Source of the DNA: CAZMCC01 sp964564695
Lineage (GTDB): Bacteria; Planctomycetota; Phycisphaerae; Phycisphaerales; UBA1924
DNA: 35,231 nucleotides
Assembly (NCBI GenBank): GCA_964564695.1
Contig: CAZMCC010000034.1
Location: 1 to 35,231 of the forward strand
Direction of reading: 5' to 3'
Below, in pieces: positions 22,836 to 31,488 of the stretch (position 1 is the first letter of the stretch; each line of letters opens with the position of its first letter). The notes below the pieces were generated by a model. That model was not told the DNA's origin. It did not search any database and saw only the letters and a list, made by a program, of their open reading frames with translations. A program made the translations under genes and the position numbers.

Positions 22836-25727
22836 GTCTGCGTCCGCTTCACGCTTGAGATCTCGCACCAGATCAAACGCCGCCAGCGGCGTGAGCGCGT
22901 CGAGATTGGCCTCACGCAGCCGCTTCACCACCGGGTGCTCCATGTACTCCGTGAACAGCCCCATCTGCCCCGAGCTTGTGCGCGGCGGTGGTGACGGCTT
23001 GCCCCCGATCGCCTCCGCATCGTGCTGCACGCTGAGCGAGTCCAGCACTTCGCGGGCGCGGGCGAGCGTTGGCTCGGGAAGCCCCGCTAGTTTCGCCACG
23101 TGCACGCCGTAGCTTCGGTCGGTGCGCCCAGGCAGGATGCGGTGCAGGAACACCACGTCGCCCTTGTGCTCGCGCACGGCCACGTGCAGGTTCGCCACCT
23201 GACCCGGCATCGTGGTCGCGAGCTGCGTCAGCTCGTGATAGTGCGTGGCAAAGAGCGTGCGCGGCGCAGGGGGTGCGGCGGGTGGCATGCTCAAGCCGCT
23301 TTGGGCTTGAGCATGTGCCCCCCCCCCACTCCCCGCCAGCGTCTCCGCGATCGCCCACGCCAGGCTCAGCCCGTCAAGCGTCGACGTCCCGCGCCCGATC
23401 TCATCAAGCACCACGAGCGAACGTGCCGTCGCGTGGTGCAGGATCCGCGCCGTCTCCGTCATCTCCACCATGAACGTCGACTGCCCCGCGTGCAGCGCAT
23501 CGTCCGCCCCGACACGCGTGAAGATCCGGTCCGTGAGCCCGATCGTCGCGGCCGCCGCCGGCACAAAGCTCCCGACGTGCGCCAGCAGCACCAGCAGGGC
23601 CGTCTGCCGGATGAACGTGCTCTTGCCGGCCATGTTCGGCCCGGTGATGAGGGCGAGGGCCGGGGTGGGATCCCTCTTCTCGTCGACCCCGCCCAGCATG
23701 AGATCGTTCGGCACAAACGATGTTCCAAGCAGCTCGTCGAGCACCGGGTGGCGCCCCTGGTCAATGCGCAGCACCGGCTCGTCGACGATCGTCGGCCGCA
23801 CCCACCCGCGCCGCGACGCCTTGTCCGCGAGGCACGCGAGCGCGTCCAGCTCGGCGCAGGCGTCCGCATACGCGGTGATCCGATCCAGCAGCCCGGCCGC
23901 CGCGTGGCACAGCTCGTCGAACATCGCCTGCTCGCGCCCCACCGCCGCGTCCTGCGCGTGCGTCACCTTGTCCTCGAACTGCTTGAGCTCGGGCGTGATG
24001 TACCGCTCGGCGTTCGTGAGCGTCTGGCGCCGCGAGAAGCTCGCGGGGGGGGGGGCCGACTTCGCCTGGCTCTTGGTCAGCTCGATGTAGTACCCGAAGA
24101 TCTTGTTGAACCCGACCTTGATCCCCGGCAGGTTGTGCTCGGCCACCAGTCGGGCCTGGTACTCGCTCAGCCACGCCCCCGCGTCGCGCTGCAGCAGCCG
24201 AGCCTCGTCGAGCGCGGCATCAACGCCGTCCTTGAACAGCCCGCCCTCGCGCAGGTGCATCGGCGGGGCCTCGACGCAGGTCTCGATCACGCGCCGGGTA
24301 AACGCGCCGAGCGGCTCGGCCGCGGCCAGAATCCTCGCCCGCCAGTCCGCCAGCGACGGAGCATTGTCAAGCGCCGCGGCGATCGACGCAGACTGTGCCA
24401 GCGACTTCGCCAGCGCCACGATGTCCCGCGGCGTCGCCCGATCGAGCGAAAGCCGTGCCGCGATCCGCGTGACGTCCTGTACACGCTCGAGGGCCGTGGT
24501 GAGACCCGCCGCCGCCCGCCGGTCCGACACCAGCACGCTCACCGCCTTCTGCCGCCGCTCGATCGCCCCCCGATCACGCAACGGTCGGCACAGCCAATCC
24601 CGCAGCAACCGCTTGCCCATCGGCGTCGCGCACCCGCCCCCGGTCGTGGAACTGATGAACACCCCCAGCAGCGACCCCGCGAGCGCGTCGCTCTCGGCAA
24701 CTCCCGCCCCCGCGCGGATTGTCCGGAGCACTTCCAGCGCCCGCAGCGTCGTGTGGTCAAGCGTGAGGTACAACCCCGGGTCGTCCCGCCGCGGCGGCGA
24801 CAGGTGCACCAGCGTCCGCGTCCCGCGCCGCGCAGCCTCACCCGACCCCGCGGTGACGCCGCCCCCCGGCTGCGTCTCGATGAGATACCGCAGCACCGCC
24901 CCGGCCGCCGGCAGACACGGATCGGCGTCTTCGACCCCAAACCCCGCGAGCGTCTTGACGCCGAAGTGCTCGAGCAGCACTTCGCGCGCCTCGGCCGAAC
25001 GGAACTGCCACGCGGGCCGGGGCGTCCCCGCTGCACCGCTCGCCTTGAGCACCGTGTCCACACGCGGCGCAACCTTCGCGTCCGCCGTCTCGGCGTACAG
25101 CACCTCCGCCACGCTGCGACGCACAAGCTCGTCCGCAAGCGACTCGTGCGGGCACTCCACCAGCGTGAACTCGCCCGTCGAGAGGTCCGCCACCGCGAGC
25201 ACGGCCCGCGACCGGTCGCCCGGCTCAATAAAGCTCACGGCCGCGAGCCGCGCGGACGACTGAGCCTCCACCAGCGACTCGTCGATCAGCGTGCCCGGTG
25301 TAAGCACCCGCGTCACCGCCCGCTCGATGATGCTCTTCCCCCCCGCCCCCCCCACTGCCGCCGCCTGGGCCGCCTCCTGCACCTGATCGCACACCGCGAC
25401 CCGGAACCCCTTCGCGAGCAACCGCCTCAGGTACGTCTCGAGTTGGTGATACGGCATGCCGCACATCGGCACGCCCTCGGTCCGCTGCGTCAGCGTGAGC
25501 CCGATCGCACGGCTCACCGTCACCGCGTCCTCATCGAACATCTCATAGAAGTCCCCGATCCGGAACAGCAGCACGCACCCCGGGTGGGCCTTCTTGAACC
25601 GCAAGTACTGCCGCATCCCCGGCGTGGCCCGCGGATCGGACCCCGACCCCCTTACCACTACCGGCGAGGCGGGAGCAGCAGACGGCGGCGGCGTGGTTGG
25701 GCCCGTGGACGTGGGGGGCGGGGTCAC
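22833..25727 (-). CDS. mutS: DNA mismatch repair ATPase MutS
   Basis: Recognises mismatches and recruits the repair machinery. About 964 residues from the GTG at 25727; other starts up to 25850 are possible because the N-terminus is low-complexity. The mismatch-reading Phe-x-Glu lies in RIGDFYEMFDEDA; the P-loop GPNMAGKST is near residue 700; Walker B and signature follow in LDEIGRGTSTLDGLSLAWAI, then TLFATHYHELTQL. A palindrome-derived insertion of about 17-20 residues (about 800-816) lies between LAWAIAETLAG and TLFATHYHEL. A second short Gly-rich insertion (VGGAGG) sits before IIERAVTRVLTPGT. The stop codon is part of a repeat element. Divergent from the gene at 25850. Confidence 0.95.
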   Translation of the reverse strand: MTPPPTSTGPTTPPPSAAPASPVVVRGSGSDPRATPGMRQYLRFKKAHPGCVLLFRIGDFYEMFDEDAVTVSRAIGLTLTQRTEGVPMCGMPYHQLETYLRRLLAKGFRVAVCDQVQEAAQAAAVGGAGGKSIIERAVTRVLTPGTLIDESLVEAQSSARLAAVSFIEPGDRSRAVLAVADLSTGEFTLVECPHESLADELVRRSVAEVLYAETADAKVAPRVDTVLKASGAAGTPRPAWQFRSAEAREVLLEHFGVKTLAGFGVEDADPCLPAAGAVLRYLIETQPGGGVTAGSGEAARRGTRTLVHLSPPRRDDPGLYLTLDHTTLRALEVLRTIRAGAGVAESDALAGSLLGVFISSTTGGGCATPMGKRLLRDWLCRPLRDRGAIERRQKAVSVLVSDRRAAAGLTTALERVQDVTRIAARLSLDRATPRDIVALAKSLAQSASIAAALDNAPSLADWRARILAAAEPLGAFTRRVIETCVEAPPMHLREGGLFKDGVDAALDEARLLQRDAGAWLSEYQARLVAEHNLPGIKVGFNKIFGYYIELTKSQAKSAPPPASFSRRQTLTNAERYITPELKQFEDKVTHAQDAAVGREQAMFDELCHAAAGLLDRITAYADACAELDALACLADKASRRGWVRPTIVDEPVLRIDQGRHPVLDELLGTSFVPNDLMLGGVDEKRDPTPALALITGPNMAGKSTFIRQTALLVLLAHVGSFVPAAAATIGLTDRIFTRVGADDALHAGQSTFMVEMTETARILHHATARSLVVLDEIGRGTSTLDGLSLAWAIAETLAGSGGGAHAQAQSGLSMPPAAPPAPRTLFATHYHELTQLATTMPGQVANLHVAVREHKGDVVFLHRILPGRTDRSYGVHVAKLAGLPEPTLARAREVLDSLSVQHDAEAIGGKPSPPPRTSSGQMGLFTEYMEHPVVKRLREANLDALTPLAAFDLVRDLKREADAD
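23286..23315. repeat. Hairpin element inserted in frame in mutS
   Basis: 12-bp arms CATGCTCAAGCC and its complement around the six-base loop GCTTTG, next to a run of ten C and CACT on the right (23318-23330). It encodes AHAQAQSGLSMPP on the minus strand. Confidence 0.8.
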
Positions 25728-25849
25728 GCTTCGACTGTAGAAGTCCCGTGCCACCGAGATCGGCTTTGCGATCTCGGTGCTCTGGCCGACCCTGACTGTC
25801 CCCTCGGGATTCTTCCTCCTGTCGGTTGTTCCCGTTGTATCCTGCCGCC

Positions 25850-27763
25850 ATGCATCGACTTGGCGTCTGCTCATGGTCGCTCCGCCCAACCGGCCCCGAT
25901 GATCTCGCCGACAAGGTCCGTGCCTGCGGGCTGCGGGCCGTCCAGCTCGGGCTGGGGCCGATCGCGAAAGGTGACTGGGACCTCGAAGGCACGAAGACCG
26001 CCCTCGGCCGCGCCGGCATCGGCGTCCTCAGCGGCATGCTCGCGTTCGACGGCGAGGACTACACCACCCTCGACACCATCCGCGACACCGGCGGCGTTCG
26101 CCCGGACGCGCCGTGGAACGACAACCTCGCCCTCGCCCGGGCCGTGGCCGACGTCGCCCAGCAGGCCCAGATCCGGATGGTGACGTTCCACGCCGGAGTT
26201 CTGCCGCACGAAGGCGGGCTGCGGCGCGTGATCCTCGACCGCATCGCCCGCGTCGTCGACGAATTCACCTCCCGCGGCGTCGCGGTCTCGCTCGAAACCG
26301 GCCAGGAGACCGCCGACACCCTCCTCGAAGTCCTCGCCGACCTCGACGCGATGGGCGCCGGCCCCGTCGGTGTGAACTTCGACCCCGCCAACATGATCCT
26401 CTACGGCATGGGCGAGCCCGTGCCGTCCCTCGAGCAGCTCGCACGCCATGTGCGCCAGATCCACATCAAGGACGCCGTCCCCGCCAAGGTCCGCGGCAAC
26501 TGGGGCGAGGAAACTCCGGCCGGGGCGGGCGCCGTCGACTGGGCAAAGTTCTTCGCCGTGGTCACAAAGCGGCTCCCGCGCGTGAGCCTCGTGATCGAGC
26601 GCGAGGGCGGCGAGACGCGGGTGGACGACGTGTGCCGCGCCCGCGCCGTGGTCGGCTCGCTCGTCGCGGACGCGACCGACGATCCCTCGCCCAGACCCGT
26701 CGGCGTCGGCGTGCTCGGGCTGGGGTTCATGGGTCAGCGCCATGTGCTCGCGTACAACGCCGCCGCCCGCGACGGGCACCCGTGCAAGGTCGTCGGCGTG
26801 TGCGACCCCAACCCGGATCGCCTGAGCGGGCGCGCGAGCAACGCGGGAAACATCGCCGCGGGGGCCGAGGCCTCCCCCGCGCTCTTTGAGCCGGCGCTGG
26901 TTCGAGCCACAACCGACTTCGATCACCTGCTCGCCGATCCCGCGGTCGATCTCGTGAGCGTGTGCACCTACACCGACACCCACGTCGGCCTCGCGCTGCG
27001 GGCCCTGGCCGCCGGCAAGCACGTGCTCGTCGAGAAGCCGGTGGCCACCGACTCCGCGAGCGTCGAGCGCCTCGTCACCGCGGCCCGCTCGGCCGGACGC
27101 GTCTGCATGCCCGGCATGTGCATGCGATTCTGGCCCGGATGGGACTGGCTCCGCTCGGCGATCCGCTCCGGCCGTTACGGACCCCTCCACAGCGCAAGCT
27201 TCATCCGCGGCGGCGCCCGCCCCGGATGGAACGAGTTCTACGCCGACTTCGGCCGCTCCGGCGGCCCCATGTTCGACCTGCACGTCCACGATGTCGACGT
27301 GATCTCGTGGTGCCTGGGAACGCCGTCGGAAGTGGCGTGCAGCGGCGACCGCTTGCACTTCACGACGCTGTACCGCTTCGACTCCCCTTCCGGGTGCCCC
27401 GGCGGAGCTTTGTCCGCCGGGCGTTACGCTCCGCCCCCCCCACCCCACGTGAGCGCCGAGTGCGGCTGGGATTACACGCCCACCTCCGGCTTCCGCATGC
27501 GGTACACCTGCGTGTTCGAGCACGCAACCGCCGAGTTCGACCTGATGCGCTCGCCCTCGCTCGTGCTGCACACCGCCGAGAGTTCCGGCGCCGTCGAACT
27601 CCCCGCGGGCACCGGGTACGACGGCGAGATCCGCCACCTCGTCGAGCTCCTCGCCGCCGGCGGCCAGCGCCCGATCGCGTCGCTCGAAGAGGCCGCCCAG
27701 GTCATCCGCGTGATCGAGGCCGAACGCGAGTCGCTTGCCAAGGGAGCGTGGGTGAACTGCTGA
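25850..27763 (+). CDS. Fusion: sugar-phosphate isomerase/epimerase + Gfo/Idh/MocA dehydrogenase
   Basis: A 637-residue two-domain protein. Residues 1-275 form an AP-endonuclease-2-like TIM barrel of the xylose isomerase/IolE type (HRLGVCSWSLRPTG; VTFHAGVLPHEGGLRR; GVNFDPANMILYG; RQIHIKDAV; VIEREGG). Residues 285-637 are an NAD(P)-dependent Gfo/Idh/MocA oxidoreductase (GVLGLGFMGQRHV Rossmann motif; HVLVEKPVA with the conserved Lys). The barrel and dehydrogenase probably act on consecutive sugar or inositol-type intermediates. ATG 25850 starts the barrel directly. A hairpin-encoded insertion (residues about 517-525) and a proline run (YAPPPPPH) interrupt the dehydrogenase. Substrate unknown. 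Confidence 0.88.
   Translation: MHRLGVCSWSLRPTGPDDLADKVRACGLRAVQLGLGPIAKGDWDLEGTKTALGRAGIGVLSGMLAFDGEDYTTLDTIRDTGGVRPDAPWNDNLALARAVADVAQQAQIRMVTFHAGVLPHEGGLRRVILDRIARVVDEFTSRGVAVSLETGQETADTLLEVLADLDAMGAGPVGVNFDPANMILYGMGEPVPSLEQLARHVRQIHIKDAVPAKVRGNWGEETPAGAGAVDWAKFFAVVTKRLPRVSLVIEREGGETRVDDVCRARAVVGSLVADATDDPSPRPVGVGVLGLGFMGQRHVLAYNAAARDGHPCKVVGVCDPNPDRLSGRASNAGNIAAGAEASPALFEPALVRATTDFDHLLADPAVDLVSVCTYTDTHVGLALRALAAGKHVLVEKPVATDSASVERLVTAARSAGRVCMPGMCMRFWPGWDWLRSAIRSGRYGPLHSASFIRGGARPGWNEFYADFGRSGGPMFDLHVHDVDVISWCLGTPSEVACSGDRLHFTTLYRFDSPSGCPGGALSAGRYAPPPPPHVSAECGWDYTPTSGFRMRYTCVFEHATAEFDLMRSPSLVLHTAESSGAVELPAGTGYDGEIRHLVELLAAGGQRPIASLEEAAQVIRVIEAERESLAKGAWVNC
27398..27421. repeat. Hairpin element inserted in frame in the epimerase-dehydrogenase gene
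   Basis: 9-bp arms CCCGGCGGA and its complement around loop GCTTTG, the same loop as the mutS insertion. A run of eight C with CACCCC follows at 27433-27446. Encodes PGGALSAGRYAPPPPP. Confidence 0.75.
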
Positions 27764-27817
27764 CTCGCGCACCGTGTTGCCGACTCACTCACCGAACGCC
27801 TGACTCGCTCACCCTCT

Positions 27818-27937
27818 TCAGGCTGAAAGCCTGACAGAAAGTAGCCGGGGGTGGAGCGAGGCTCTGCGAGCGACACCCCCGGAAAAGCTCCCATTCCCTG
27901 TATTTCGTCTTTGCTCTTCCGCACGCCGAAGGCGTGC
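27818..27937. repeat. Composite REP-like element, three hairpins
   Basis: Hairpin 1: TCAGGCT, GAA, AGCCTGA (27818-27834). Then GTAG (27841-27844), followed by hairpin 2: 9-bp stem CCGGGGGTG (27845-27853) paired with 27874-27882, with G-A/G-A steps and inner loop GCTCTG. Hairpin 3: GCACGCC, GAA, GGCGTGC (27921-27937). Fills the convergent gap between the fusion gene and apbE. Confidence 0.75.
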
Positions 27938-27979
27938 TCGAACGGTCGCCGCGAGCAACAACCACGCCGCCACACCAAC

Positions 27980-29098
27980 TTATCGCGCCCCCTCGATCTC
28001 CGATCTCACAACCGTCCCATCCGCCCCGCGTCGCTCCACGATCGCCCGCGATCCCGGAAACTGCCCGAGCATCCGCGCAACCGCGTCCTCCGACTCCCCG
28101 CGCGAGAGCATCACCACCGCCGCCGTATCCAGCGCATCGGCCCACTCCCCCCGCGCCGAGATCACCGTGACCATCACCCCGCCCGGTGTCCCCAGCGCCG
28201 TCCGCGGGTCGACGATGTGCGAGTACCGCCGCCCCCCCACCCCGCCGATCTCGACGAACTGCTCCATGTCCCCCGACGTCGACACCGCGCAGTTGTGCAG
28301 CTCAAGCGTGACCTCGTCGTCGCCGCCGCTCGCCGCCGACGACACCTCGATCTTCCAGCCGTTCGTCCCTTTCGGCGCATCGCCCAACGCGATGTCGCCC
28401 GACAGCGCCACCATCACCCCTCCGAACCCCGCGCCGCGCAGCTGCATCGCGGCCCGCTGCACCGCGAACCCCTTGCCGATCCCCCCCAGGTCCAGCCGCA
28501 TCCCCGCCCGCGCGAGCCGCACCGTCCCCGCCGAGCGGTCGACTTCCACATCGCGCCAGTTCACGAGCCGGCGCACCGCCGCGATCTCCTCCTCCGGCGG
28601 CAGCGCCCGCACATCCCGCACCCGTCGCCATAGCTGGGACGCCGGCCCGATCGTCGCGTCGAACGCCCCGTCGCTTGCCAGCGACACCTCCCGCGCCACC
28701 TCGAGCGCCGTCACCAGCGACCCCGCCACCTTCACCGCCGCCCCCCCCGCCGCCGCGTTCACGCGGCTCAGATCGCTGTCCACCCGGTAGTCGCTCATCG
28801 CCGCGTCGTAGGACTCGAGCAGCTTGAACGCCCGCTCGATCGCCTTCTCGGCGTGCTCCTCGTCCCCCACGCCGAACTCCACGACGATCCGAGCGGGTAC
28901 CCCCATGCACAACCGGGTACGCTCGATCCGCGTACGCTCGGTCTCGGCATTGACCGGTATCGTGGCCTCGTATTCGGCCTTGGGCCTTTGGATCGAGGGC
29001 GCGTAGCACGCCCCCGTCATCCAGCCTACACCGAGCAGCCCCAGCACGATTCCCCCGAGGATAACCGCACGGATGAACACGTTCCTCTCGTCGCTCAT
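27980..29098 (-). CDS. apbE: FAD:protein FMN transferase (ApbE), lipoprotein
   Basis: Transfers FMN from FAD to a threonine or serine of partner flavoproteins in the periplasm. 372 residues. A hydrophobic N-terminus (AVILGGIVLGLLGVGWM) is followed by a lipobox-like TGAC at residues 28-31. The catalytic domain carries AMSDYRVDSDLSRVNAAAGG, DGAFDATIGPASQLW, MRLDLGGIGKGFAVQRA and YSHIVDPRT. ApbE often serves redox enzymes such as Na+-translocating NADH:quinone reductase or RNF, but none is visible here. ATG 29098 lies inside the divergent FGE-like gene, giving a 26-bp head-to-head overlap. Confidence 0.93.
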   Translation of the reverse strand: MSDERNVFIRAVILGGIVLGLLGVGWMTGACYAPSIQRPKAEYEATIPVNAETERTRIERTRLCMGVPARIVVEFGVGDEEHAEKAIERAFKLLESYDAAMSDYRVDSDLSRVNAAAGGAAVKVAGSLVTALEVAREVSLASDGAFDATIGPASQLWRRVRDVRALPPEEEIAAVRRLVNWRDVEVDRSAGTVRLARAGMRLDLGGIGKGFAVQRAAMQLRGAGFGGVMVALSGDIALGDAPKGTNGWKIEVSSAASGGDDEVTLELHNCAVSTSGDMEQFVEIGGVGGRRYSHIVDPRTALGTPGGVMVTVISARGEWADALDTAAVVMLSRGESEDAVARMLGQFPGSRAIVERRGADGTVVRSEIEGAR

Positions 29099-29984
29099 GA
29101 TGACGTTCCCGCTCGCGTGCCAGCCCGCGGCCCCGGCGGCTTCCCCTCAGACAGCGCCGCCCGCCGCGCCGAGTGTACCGGCGGCGACGCCATCGCCCAA
29201 ACTCACCGCCGGCCCGTCCGGCCCAATCACCGTGACCGTCCCGACCTCCGGCTACAAGCTCAACTTCGCTCCCATCCCCGGCGACCCCGCCAAGGGGATC
29301 GACCCCCTGTGGATGTGCACGACCGAGATCGTGTGGGACGCCTTCGACGTCTACGTCTTCAAGCTCGACGTGCCGGAAGACCAGCGTGGCGGCTCGGGGG
29401 GGGGCGACGCCAAGACCCACCCGAGCAAGCCGTATCTCCCGCCAGACCGCGGCTTCGGCCACGCCGGGTTCGCGACGATCAGCGTCACCTACCGCGCGGC
29501 CGAGGGATTCTGCGCGTGGCTGAGCGACAAGGCCAAGATGCACTTCCGCCTCGCGACCGAAGACGAGTGGGAGCACGCCGCGGCAGCGGGTCAGCCCGCC
29601 ACGCCCGGCGGCGCGACCTACGGCATCGAGGGCGGCCTCGACAAGCTCCCCGACTACGCCTGGTTCAAGGACAACGCCGGCGCCCAGCCGCACGCCGTCG
29701 CGCAGAAGCAGCCCAACGCGTGGGGTCTCTTCGACATGCACGGCAACGTCAGCGAGTGGGTCAAGGGCCGCGACGGCAAGCCCGCCGTCAAGGGCGGGTC
29801 CTACCTGGACCCCGCCGAGAATCTCGCGACCGCGTGGCGGTCCCCGCAGCAGTCGGCATGGAACATGAGCGACCCCCAGGTCCCCAAGAGCCGCTGGTGG
29901 CTCAGCGATGCCCCTTTCGTCGGCTTCCGCATCGTCTGCGACCCCAAGCCGCGTCCCGACGCGCCCGCAACCCCCGCGAAGTAG
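29073..29984 (+). CDS. FGE-sulfatase-domain lipoprotein
   Basis: A 303-residue protein of the formylglycine-generating-enzyme-like (SUMF1) fold: FRLATEDEWEHAAAAG, LFDMHGNVSEWVKG, AVKGGSYLDP and the C-terminal FVGFRIV. The segment around residues 12-16 (FPLAC) looks like a short lipobox with Cys16, but the n-region has no positive charge, so export is uncertain. The substrate-oxidising cysteine pair of true FGE near the C-terminus is not present (WWLSDAPFVGFRIVCDPK has one Cys), so it is more likely a structural or binding FGE-like domain than a sulfatase activator. ATG 29073 has weak ribosome-site support; ATG 29097 is an alternative. Followed by a Gfo/Idh/MocA gene in the same direction. Confidence 0.75.
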   Translation: MNTFLSSLMMTFPLACQPAAPAASPQTAPPAAPSVPAATPSPKLTAGPSGPITVTVPTSGYKLNFAPIPGDPAKGIDPLWMCTTEIVWDAFDVYVFKLDVPEDQRGGSGGGDAKTHPSKPYLPPDRGFGHAGFATISVTYRAAEGFCAWLSDKAKMHFRLATEDEWEHAAAAGQPATPGGATYGIEGGLDKLPDYAWFKDNAGAQPHAVAQKQPNAWGLFDMHGNVSEWVKGRDGKPAVKGGSYLDPAENLATAWRSPQQSAWNMSDPQVPKSRWWLSDAPFVGFRIVCDPKPRPDAPATPAK

Positions 29985-30049
29985 CCCCTCGCGTCCGCGT
30001 CCTCTCCATTCACCGTTCACCATTCACCACTCACTCCCGGGTCCTCACC

Positions 30050-31348
30050 ATGTCCATCACCCGTCGTGCGTTCGTCAAGACTGCCGCGGCCGCGAGTGCG
30101 GCGGGCCTGGTTGTTCCCTCGGCGCTCGCCGCCCGGGCCTACGCGGGCGGGTCCGACCGCCTGCGCATCGGCGTCATCGGCTGCGGCGGGCGCGGCACCG
30201 GCGCGGCCGTGCAGGCCCTGCACGCCGACCCCGGGTGCGTGCTCGTCTCGATGGGCGATGTCTTCGCCGACCGGCTCACGGCGAGCATCGCGGGAATCAC
30301 CGAAGAGATGGGCGACGCGGCGAGCAAGCAGATCGACGTCCCCGGGTCGCGCCGCTTCCTCGGGTTTGACTGTCACCAGCGGGTGATCGACTCGGGCGTC
30401 GACGTCGTGCTGCTGACGAGCTACCCGCAGTTCCGACCCGGGCACCTGAAGGCCGCGGTCGAGGCGAAGAAGCACGTCTTCGCCGAGAAGCCCCTCGGCG
30501 TCGACGGCCCCGGCGTCCGCTCCGTCCTCGCGTCGGCCGCGATCGCCAAGGCGAACAACACGGCTCTGCTCGTCGGCTTCTGCTGGCGGTACAACCAGGG
30601 GATGAGGGCGACGTTCGACAAGATCAATGGTGGCGGCATTGGGCGCGTCATCACGGCCCACACGACGTATCACACTTCGACGCTGACCAAGCGCCCGCGC
30701 CAACCCGAGTGGTCGGACATGGAGTTCCAGCTCCGCAACTGGTGGCACTTCACGTGGGTGTCGGGGGATCACATCGTCGAGCAGGCCGTGCACTCGATTG
30801 ACCGGCTCGCGTGGGCGATGAACGACCGGACCCCGACGAAGTGCATCTGTCTGGGCGGACGAGCGGCTCGCACAGGCCCCGAGAGCGGCAACGTCTACGA
30901 CCACTTCGCCGCCGTGTACGAGTACGCCGACGGCTCGCGGGCGTTCCACACCACGCGCCAGATCGACGGCACGCCGAGCGACAACAGCGACTACGTCTAC
31001 GGCTCGGACGGGGCCGCCACCATCAACGGATGGGTCCCCACGTACCAGCTCCGCGACCCCGACGGCAAGGAGAAGTGGAAGTTCGACGGTGAGGTCACCG
31101 ACATGTACCAGAACGAGCACGATGAGCTGTTCAAGTCGATCCGCGCGGGGGCGCCGATCAACGACGCCCAGCGCGGGGCGAACAGCAGCTTGATGGCGAT
31201 CATGGCCCGCATGGCCGCGTACACCGGCCAGACCGTGACCTGGGAGCAGGCGCTCAACTCGCAGGAAGACCTGTCGCCGCCGAGCTACGCGTTCGGCCCG
31301 CTGCCGACGCCGGAGATCGCGGTGCCGGGGAAGACCAAGTTTCGATAA
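30050..31348 (+). CDS. Tat-exported Gfo/Idh/MocA family oxidoreductase
   Basis: A 432-residue dehydrogenase of the glucose-fructose oxidoreductase type, probably exported folded with its NAD(P) through the Tat pathway: twin-arginine MSITRRAFVKTAAAASAAGL at residues 1-20 and a signal end near ALAARAYAGG. Rossmann motif RIGVIGCGGRGTGAAVQA (about 38-55); HVFAEKPLG holds the conserved Lys. The C-terminal domain includes NWWHFTWVSGDHIVEQAVH. Such exported members are very common in planctomycetes and are thought to act on sugars or sugar acids. Start ATG 30050 follows a TTCACC-type short repeat (30008-30035). It ends six bases before a palindromic element. Confidence 0.88.
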   Translation: MSITRRAFVKTAAAASAAGLVVPSALAARAYAGGSDRLRIGVIGCGGRGTGAAVQALHADPGCVLVSMGDVFADRLTASIAGITEEMGDAASKQIDVPGSRRFLGFDCHQRVIDSGVDVVLLTSYPQFRPGHLKAAVEAKKHVFAEKPLGVDGPGVRSVLASAAIAKANNTALLVGFCWRYNQGMRATFDKINGGGIGRVITAHTTYHTSTLTKRPRQPEWSDMEFQLRNWWHFTWVSGDHIVEQAVHSIDRLAWAMNDRTPTKCICLGGRAARTGPESGNVYDHFAAVYEYADGSRAFHTTRQIDGTPSDNSDYVYGSDGAATINGWVPTYQLRDPDGKEKWKFDGEVTDMYQNEHDELFKSIRAGAPINDAQRGANSSLMAIMARMAAYTGQTVTWEQALNSQEDLSPPSYAFGPLPTPEIAVPGKTKFR

Positions 31349-31354
31349 CTGCCT

Positions 31355-31452
31355 TGGGTGCCACTACCCGCGGCTTTGAGCGGGTAGTGCTCTTTGTTTG
31401 ACGCGTGACGACCACAGCACTACCGGCCCAAAGCGGCCGGTAGTGGCACCCA
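31355..31452. repeat. Double-hairpin element with GCTTTG loops and 12-bp terminal inverted repeats
   Basis: Outer perfect 12-bp inverted repeats TGGGTGCCACTA (31355-31366; 31441-31452). Left hairpin ACTACCCGC with loop containing GCTTTG (31363-31388). Right hairpin CACTACCGGC with loop containing CAAAGC, the complement of GCTTTG (31418-31445). Lies after the Tat-exported dehydrogenase. Confidence 0.8.
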
Positions 31453-31488
31453 TCCCGTCCTCCGCTCGCCCACGCCAACAATCCCCTC

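Noticed and set aside
23100..26183. 1027-codon plus-strand frame opposite mutS
   Set aside because: Arg/Pro/His-rich shadow of mutS running into the fusion gene; no domain.
29008..29072. Possible separate promoter region for the FGE-like gene
   Set aside because: The stretch is inside apbE and no -10/-35 pair stands out.
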